Positions 1-4,600 of a DNA stretch of 6,635 bases are shown here, piece by piece. The notes under the pieces were generated by a model. The model searched no databases and had not been told where the DNA came from. It was given only the letters and a program-made list of their open reading frames with translations. The stretch covers positions 1 to 6,635 of the forward strand of contig JAITXH010000003.1 in assembly GCA_031284845.1 (NCBI GenBank). The letters run 5' to 3'. Position 1 is the first letter of the stretch, and the number at the start of each line of letters is the position of its first letter. A program made the translations under genes and the position numbers. This DNA comes from Puniceicoccales bacterium (GTDB lineage: Bacteria > Verrucomicrobiota > Verrucomicrobiia > Opitutales > UBA953).

Positions 1-124
1 CCACGGTGTCCACGGCGGGCGCGTTTCCGAGGCTTCCTGCAAGCAGGGTCAGCGCGTCCACTTTGCCGGTGCCGCGCAAGGCAAAGAGACGGTTGTTTTG
101 GATGGCATCGAGGATGTGGAGCAT
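1..124 (-). CDS. Partial N-terminus of a leftward gene, possibly PTS IIA/PtsN-like
   Basis: The complement strand reads from an ATG at 124-122 for 41 codons without a stop and leaves the window. The product begins MLHILDAIQNNRLFALRG and continues with GKVDALTLLAGSL and NAPAVDTV. Codons are strongly biased to C or G in third position (CTC, ATC, GCC, ACC, GGC, CTG), as expected of a real gene in this genome, while the opposite strand has no comparable pattern. The layout (short helix, a beta-like LFAL, then a Lys followed by an amphipathic 'DALTLLAGSL' helix) resembles the start of PTS EIIA type-2/PtsN domains, where the phosphorylated His lies further along, outside this window. That family call is inference from a short stretch. 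No clear Shine-Dalgarno precedes the ATG. The frame stays open upstream, but that part reads as a Phe-rich run overlapping the palindromic region, so the ATG at 124 is preferred. Existence of the gene is fairly likely; its function is uncertain. Confidence 0.55.
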   Translation of the reverse strand, partial: MLHILDAIQNNRLFALRGTGKVDALTLLAGSLGNAPAVDTV

Positions 125-185
125 GGCGGCGAAAAACGGATGCTCTATGAACCAGAAAAGGAAGGGCAGGAACAAGAAAAAACGG

Positions 186-221
186 CCCGGTATTTTCGTA
201 TTTTCTGTGGAAAATACCGGG
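186..221. repeat. Perfect 12-bp-arm inverted repeat with an alternative 8-bp hairpin
   Basis: The left arm CCCGGTATTTTC (186-197) is exactly complementary to the right arm GAAAATACCGGG (210-221), with a 12-base loop. The loop begins with a second copy of GTATTTTC (198-205), directly repeating 190-197, so the right arm can instead pair with this inner copy in an 8-bp stem with the loop TGTG. Read leftward, the structure is followed after three bases by six T residues (complement of A177-A182). This is terminator-like and lies 53 bases before the leftward start codon, which suggests a possible attenuator. It could equally be an operator for a dimeric repressor. Confidence 0.6.
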
Positions 222-230
222 TTGAGCTTG

Positions 231-251
231 GGAAATTTCCGCTTGCCAAGC
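231..251. repeat. Two adjacent short palindromes
   Basis: GGAAATTTCC (231-240) is a perfect 10-bp palindrome. It is immediately followed by GCTTGCCAAGC (241-251), which has 5-bp arms around one central base. GCTTG also occurs directly at 226-230, so the first palindrome is bracketed by GCTTG copies. The site lies 43-63 bases upstream of the nuclease ATG, where a repressor or activator could act. No regulator family is recognised. Confidence 0.4.
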
Positions 252-293
252 GATGGCACTGTGCGCCTTCTCGGCCACCAGAGTCTAACTGCA

Positions 294-1334
294 ATGGCCG
301 CCGCTAAAAAGACAACTACGCCCGACAGCGTCGCCACCGACGCTGATGACGCCGCTGCGCATCAGCCGCACGACAAGTTTTTCAAAAGCATTTTTGCGAA
401 CATCCCCACCGCCATCGGCTTTCTGAAAAACTACCTTCCGGAGGCCGTTGTGCGCTGCCTCGATCTCACCCCGGAACACGTTACCCACATTGAGGATAGC
501 TATGTCTCGGACACTTTCAAACAAGTCGAAGCCGACCTCCTCTTCAGCGTCCCGTTGAAGACTGGCGGCAAGGCCCCCATGGCCACTTATGTCTATGTGT
601 TGTGGGAGCACCAATACAAGGAGGACCGGCACATCGGGTTGCGTCTCCTTGGTTACATGGTGTCCATCTGGAAAGAGTATCTCAAAAAGCATCCTAAAGC
701 CAAAAAGCTGCCGTTCATCCTGCCGCTTGTTTTAGCGCAAAACAAGAAGGCATGGCGTGTTTTGCCCCATTTTGGTCCGGGGCAGTTCGTTCTTCCTGCG
801 GAGCAAAGCGCCGATTTTGCCCGTTATGTTCCGGGTTTTGATTTTGCCATCATTGAAACGGCGAAACTGGCCGACTCTGAGATACGTGGCACGCCTGCCG
901 GGGCTTTTGCGTTGCAGGTGATGAAGGCGCAACGCGAAGGTCCTGCCGCGCTTGCTTCCGATCGCATTTGGAAGTCCCCGTTCCTTCTTCAACCTGGTTT
1001 GCTTTCGGATGAGGAGCTTTCATTCAGCGTCCGCTACATGCTTCACACCGGCCTTGACAAGGACACGTTTGAGCGTAGGACAAACGCGTTACCAAGGACT
1101 ACACGAGGCACCGTTATGACAGCAGCAGAACAATACAAGCGAATCGGCAGGCTGGAAGGCAAGCAGATCGGCAGGCTGGAGGGCCAGCGAATCGGCGATC
1201 TCGTTGGTTGCATCACAACGGCGCAACGATTTTTGGGGCTGAAACCCACGCCGAAGGCCGAACTTTTTGCCCAATCCCTCGAAGAGCTTCGGGCTACGTA
1301 TAAGCACCTTTGCGTCGGGCGCCTCACCCGCTGA
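294..1334 (+). CDS. Rpn family recombination-promoting nuclease/putative transposase
   Basis: This encodes a 346-residue protein of the Rpn family (PD-(D/E)XK nuclease, Transposase_31/YhgA-like), whose members are DNA endonucleases linked to RecA-independent recombination and, in E. coli, to phage defence. The family start is visible as PHDKFFKSIF (residues 25-34) followed by AIGFLKNYLP (40-49). The catalytic core is recognisable: Asp81 in EADLLF, then YVYVLWEHQ (99-107) giving the Glu105-x-Gln107 pair, and the conserved helix DRHIGLRLLGYM (111-122). FILPLVLAQNKKAW (141-154) matches the family's hydrophobic strand. The tail (275-346) has an 8-residue tandem repeat, IGRLEGKQ then IGRLEGQR, typical of the Gly/Glu-rich Rpn C-terminus. 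The ATG at 294 was chosen because the frame upstream, although open to base 6, crosses the inverted repeat and the opposing gene and is Lys/Arg-rich nonsense. Only a weak AGAG lies upstream. Key residues are intact and there is no frameshift, so it is probably functional. The length is slightly above the usual 290-330 residues. Confidence 0.92.
   Translation: MAAAKKTTTPDSVATDADDAAAHQPHDKFFKSIFANIPTAIGFLKNYLPEAVVRCLDLTPEHVTHIEDSYVSDTFKQVEADLLFSVPLKTGGKAPMATYVYVLWEHQYKEDRHIGLRLLGYMVSIWKEYLKKHPKAKKLPFILPLVLAQNKKAWRVLPHFGPGQFVLPAEQSADFARYVPGFDFAIIETAKLADSEIRGTPAGAFALQVMKAQREGPAALASDRIWKSPFLLQPGLLSDEELSFSVRYMLHTGLDKDTFERRTNALPRTTRGTVMTAAEQYKRIGRLEGKQIGRLEGQRIGDLVGCITTAQRFLGLKPTPKAELFAQSLEELRATYKHLCVGRLTR
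1105..1108 (+). promoter_or_regulatory. Internal Shine-Dalgarno-like GAGG before an in-frame ATG
   Basis: GAGG at 1105-1108 lies seven bases before the in-frame ATG at 1116-1118 (codon 275 of the nuclease). This is near-ideal spacing and a better match than anything upstream of the full-length start at 294. It suggests that ribosomes can initiate independently at the C-terminal tail. Confidence 0.45.
1116..1334 (+). CDS. Candidate intragenic RpnS-like antitoxin (C-terminal tail of the nuclease)
   Basis: An in-frame internal start would yield a 72-residue protein beginning MTAAEQYKRIGRLEGK and ending at the same stop as the nuclease. It would contain the whole tandem-repeat segment and the terminal helix-rich part (FLGLKPTPKAELFAQSLEEL) but none of the catalytic residues. 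In E. coli, short proteins made from internal starts in rpn genes (RpnS) comprise the C-terminal domain and block toxicity of the full-length nuclease. The same layout here, with the internal ribosome-binding site at 1105-1108, supports the proposal. That this start is used, and that the product inhibits the nuclease, is inference. The Met could simply be an internal residue. Confidence 0.45.
   Translation: MTAAEQYKRIGRLEGKQIGRLEGQRIGDLVGCITTAQRFLGLKPTPKAELFAQSLEELRATYKHLCVGRLTR
1143..1208 (+). repeat. 24-bp tandem repeat in the nuclease tail
   Basis: Two 24-base units (1143-1166 and 1167-1190) encode IGRLEGKQ and IGRLEGQR and differ at only a few bases. A third, truncated and diverged unit (from 1191) encodes IGDLVG. 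Copy number is a multiple of three bases, so slippage would lengthen or shorten the tail without breaking the frame. The repeat falls in both the nuclease and the proposed internal protein. Confidence 0.75.
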
Positions 1335-1641
1335 GCGCAAACGCACAAGGCTCCATCCCCCGCTTTGGGTAACGTCCGGGGAATCTTCTAAAGACCTGTT
1401 TCCGATGCCAGACGGCGACGGGCACTTAAATATCCGGTTTTCGATTCTCAGGGAAACCTTACCCTTTCCGGCGCAGGACGTGCATTTCAGGTGCGCAACG
1501 GCCTTCCAGCGGGCATCTCAGGCTCGCCTTCCTTCGGAACTTTTACGCTAATTTTGCACGCACACCAGCGTTTGAATCTTGCATCCACCCCCTCTCTTTC
1601 TTCACTCCACCTCCACGTTTTAACCTCATCTCATTCTCATC
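1335..1641 (+). other. Intergenic gap with no convincing gene
   Basis: This 307-base stretch separates the nuclease stop from the exported protein's start. All frames were examined. Short open stretches exist, but none has a good start, ribosome-binding site and codon pattern together. One plus-strand frame (1392 to about 1590) reads like protein for about 50 codons, including LTLSGAG and AGISGSPSFGTFTL, possibly a decayed remnant. No strong terminator is visible after the nuclease. The promoter of the downstream gene presumably lies here, but no clear -35/-10 pair was found. The last 58 bases form a distinct pyrimidine leader. Confidence 0.5.
1584..1641 (+). promoter_or_regulatory. Pyrimidine-rich, nearly G-free leader with three CTCAT units, no Shine-Dalgarno
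   Basis: In the 58 bases before the ATG at 1642 I count nine A and a single G (1617); the rest are C or T. CTCAT occurs at 1625-1629, 1630-1634 and 1636-1640, running into the start codon. No GGAG/GAGG-like element is possible in this stretch, so initiation must rely on an unstructured leader, ribosomal protein S1 or another SD-independent route. The start itself is secure because a clean signal peptide follows. Confidence 0.5.
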
Positions 1642-1698
1642 ATGAAAAAGTTTCTTCTTCCCCTCGCGCTCCTCGCTTCCGCAGCAGCACTTAACGCA
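1642..1698 (+). other. Sec signal peptide (residues 1-19)
   Basis: The protein starts MKKFLLPLALLASAAALNA: two lysines, a hydrophobic core of Leu/Ala/Phe, then a small-residue region. Cleavage is likely after Ala19, or Ala20, just before TINW. This fixes ATG 1642 as the start despite the missing Shine-Dalgarno and shows export across the inner membrane. Confidence 0.9.
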
Positions 1699-4600
1699 GC
1701 TACCATCAACTGGGGCACTGGCGACGGTGATTGGACAGCCACCACTTTTCACGGAACGGCCTACGCCCCTGGCGACACGCTTGTTTTTAACGGTGCCACT
1801 GGTGGCACTGTCACGGTCAAGGACAGCATCACTGCGGCGCAGGTTCAGTTTGCAGGCGGCGCGGCTGCCAATTGGATCGTCAAGGGCGATGGCACGCTGC
1901 ACACTGTGACTTTGACCGGCAATGCATTTAGCTTCGTCAACGGCAATGCTCACGTCACCCTTTCCAGGGCAGAGAGGGTGCAGTTCACCTCCTCCTCCTC
2001 TCCCGCTAGCAATAGCAGTGATGGTTTTTCACTTAACGGCGTCTTGGAGTTGGACTCGTTCAACTATAACCTCAAGCACATTGATAACGGACTAATTGCC
2101 TCTCCGCGCATAGTTCTCACTGGCTCGACTTACATCCGATACACGGGTGGGAGTGAACAGGTTTATCCGCAAGACTGGCTTCCTGATGCGAGAAATAATC
2201 GAAACAACAATTCTCAATTTTTTGCCAATGGGAACACGAATACCGAGTCTTGGATCAATATAACAAGGGAAGACACCACCCTTGAAATATGGGGGGCTTC
2301 GCGTCTGCCTACTGCGAATGGTAATAATAATCAGGGGCAGAGGCTGATGAAGACCGGTCCGGGGACCTTGGTAATCACTGGCTCTTACCTTGTAAGTTGG
2401 GGAGGCACCAATTACGTGCTCAGTGGCACGGCAGTGGGGACGAACGAAGGCGAGGTCATTATCACGGGCAATGTGGGAACTGGTCAGGAAAATGCCATGA
2501 ATAAAGACTACAAAGAATACGCGATCACAGTGCAAGGAACTGGCAAGGTGACTTTGGTCAATGACCGCGACAATACGGGAAATCGCCCAACTGAGCCAAC
2601 CGTCTTGACTGACTCCCGTCCTGCTTATTTTCCCAACCGATTTGAACCGACGCAAATTGATCCCAAGTCCGGCGTCAAGATGGATGGCGGGACCTTCGAT
2701 CTCAACGGGCATAATGAGTATATTGCCTATTTGGATGGCAGCGGAGGCGTGATCGTAAATACCGCGACCAAGCCAGCGAGTTTGGGTATTCAATTCGGGG
2801 ACGCCACCTGGGAGGACGAAGCCCACAAGTTTGATATACTCCCCTACAACAACTACCATGCAGAACGTGGTCGCTATGCACAAGATCTAGCTTCCACCTA
2901 TGGTGGGCGCATCGCGGATGATCCCGACAAGGGAGCCATCAGCATTGGACTGTGCGCACCGACCCGGTCGCTGACACTTTACACTGCGGATCCCACCGAC
3001 TCCTTGGGGCATAACTACCGGGGAGCGACCAATATCTATCTGGGTGCTCTCCAACTTGGCACCCCGGCAAATAGTGTCATTATCCCCAATACCGACATCA
3101 TCGTTCACCTGAATTCGGAAGCCATGAGAGCGATTACAAAGTATTCTCTGAATGGCGGTATGCTGGAAGACGGTTATACTACCGAGACGCGCAACGGCAG
3201 GGTTTCGCTCTATCAGGTGGACGGGCTTGCGGGGAAGAGTATCAGCGGGACGGGTTCCATCGTCAAAGAGGCATTGGACAATACCGTCACGCTGCCTACG
3301 CTGGAAAACTTCACTGGTATCATTCGTGTGCGCGCAGGCACCTTGGAGTTCACGGGCGACGCCCACCCTTCACGGCTTGCCGTGGATGGCGGTGGCCAAA
3401 TCAAGGTTCCCACAGGCAAGACGATGATACTCGATGGCGACAACATCCCGGCATTTGACCCCACGGACTTAGGCTATCTCAATGAATTGGATAGGCTTTG
3501 GGCGCTACGTAGTGGTGTCAAATACGACACCAATATCCTCGATTACTACGACTACGATCGTAAGTCCAACATAGGCCGTGTGCGTATATCCAACTCGGTT
3601 CCCACGAACCTTGTGGACTTTGACGTGGTGGGCAATCTGCGGGTCTCCGGAGGGCACAAGTTGTTCATCGGGGCGAACAGTGCCCTTACGGAGGATCAGT
3701 TGTCGGTGTCGGGCTTGCTCACGGTTTCTCAGGCGCGGCTGTATTACAATGCGATTACTAGCACGGGAACGCCGCCCAGACCGCAGACCGGGGATCCCGG
3801 CGTTGCAACCAGCAGCGATATTATTTACACCAATGCGCTTAGCGCGAGCGGCGAAAACACTATTCTTTTTCAGGAGCTTAAAAATTCTACGGCCTTCTAT
3901 AAATTGATCACGGTGGCCACAGGCGCGAGTATTTCGGATGAGGCGCTGGCGTCGTTTGTCGTGGATGGTGCGACGGCATCGGTCAAAGCGATCCTTGAGA
4001 GTCCAGATGTATCCACGTCGTTTACCCGGCAGGATGATGGCCGGACGCTGGTGCTCAATGTGGTTTATCGAAGCAGTCCGGAGTCCTTGTTGTGGAATGG
4101 CACTTCGACGGCGGCAGGCAGGCAATGGGATTACTCGGAGTTTAATTGGCTGGTTTCCGACAGTTCGAATGCGAAATTTGCCGAGCGTGCGGCAGTGGAA
4201 TTCCGGGACGGCGGGGAGAGGACTGTGAACATAGACACCCCGGTGAATCCGTTTTCGCTGCAAGTGGATGTTTCGGAGTTTACGCAGCCTCTTTTGTTTT
4301 CCTTTGGTGCTGCGGGCAAGCTGACCGGCACGACCGGCATTGCGAAAGCGGGAAGCGGGACCTTGGTGTTGCGTGGCAACGCGGAGTCCTCGCTGAACGA
4401 TTTTACCGGTGTGGTCTCCATCCGCGGGGGCGTGCTGGAGTTGGCCGGGCAGGCGCGTTTGCTGGGCAATCGTTCCCAGTCGAGCGTGTTGGGATCTGGG
4501 GCGTCTTCGGCGGATTTGCTGATAGACTCGGGTGTTTTGCGTTTTAGCGGGGATGCGTCCAACGCGACGACGACGAACCGCACGTTCACGATGGGTTATC

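Larger units (their letters stand above)
125..293. promoter_or_regulatory. Divergent intergenic region with dense dyad symmetry
   Basis: These 169 bases separate the leftward gene starting at 124 from the rightward nuclease gene starting at 294, so any promoters for both should lie here. The right half (186-251) contains three perfect dyads: a 12-bp-arm inverted repeat, the 10-bp palindrome GGAAATTTCC and the 11-mer GCTTGCCAAGC. No -35/-10 pair stands out with canonical spacing, although TATTTT and AAAATA hexamers occur inside the inverted repeat. The regulatory role is inferred from position and symmetry only. Confidence 0.4.

Noticed and set aside
125..197. Upstream extension of the leftward gene through a Phe/Leu-rich segment (FFLFLPFLFWF)
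   Set aside because: It could be a membrane segment, but there is no ATG upstream in frame nearby and it overlaps the T-run and hairpin, so it is better read as untranslated leader.
6..293. Upstream extension of the nuclease reading frame by 96 codons
   Set aside because: It crosses the perfect inverted repeat and the opposing gene, and encodes a Lys/Arg-rich run unlike any Rpn N-terminus. The family domain starts about 25 residues after the ATG at 294.
1358..1381. Hairpin CCCCG/CGGGG after the nuclease gene as a terminator
   Set aside because: Only 5 bp with a 14-base loop and no following T-run.
1545..1583. Possible promoter elements (TAATTT, TTGCAC, TTGAAT) for the exported protein
   Set aside because: No pair has acceptable spacing, and promoter consensus in this lineage is not known well enough to call one.
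1543..1953. 136-codon minus-strand frame over the start of the exported protein
   Set aside because: It opposes a clear signal peptide and the G-free leader; no coding pattern or ribosome-binding site.
2092..3366. Minus-strand frames of 263 and 159 codons
   Set aside because: Same register opposite the exported protein; they break at the rare CTA and TCA codons of that gene (2092, 2887, 3370), confirming they are shadows.
4146..4547. 133-codon plus-strand frame rich in Cys, Gly and Arg
   Set aside because: Out-of-frame reading of the beta-repeat gene; the main frame has continuous motifs across the same bases.
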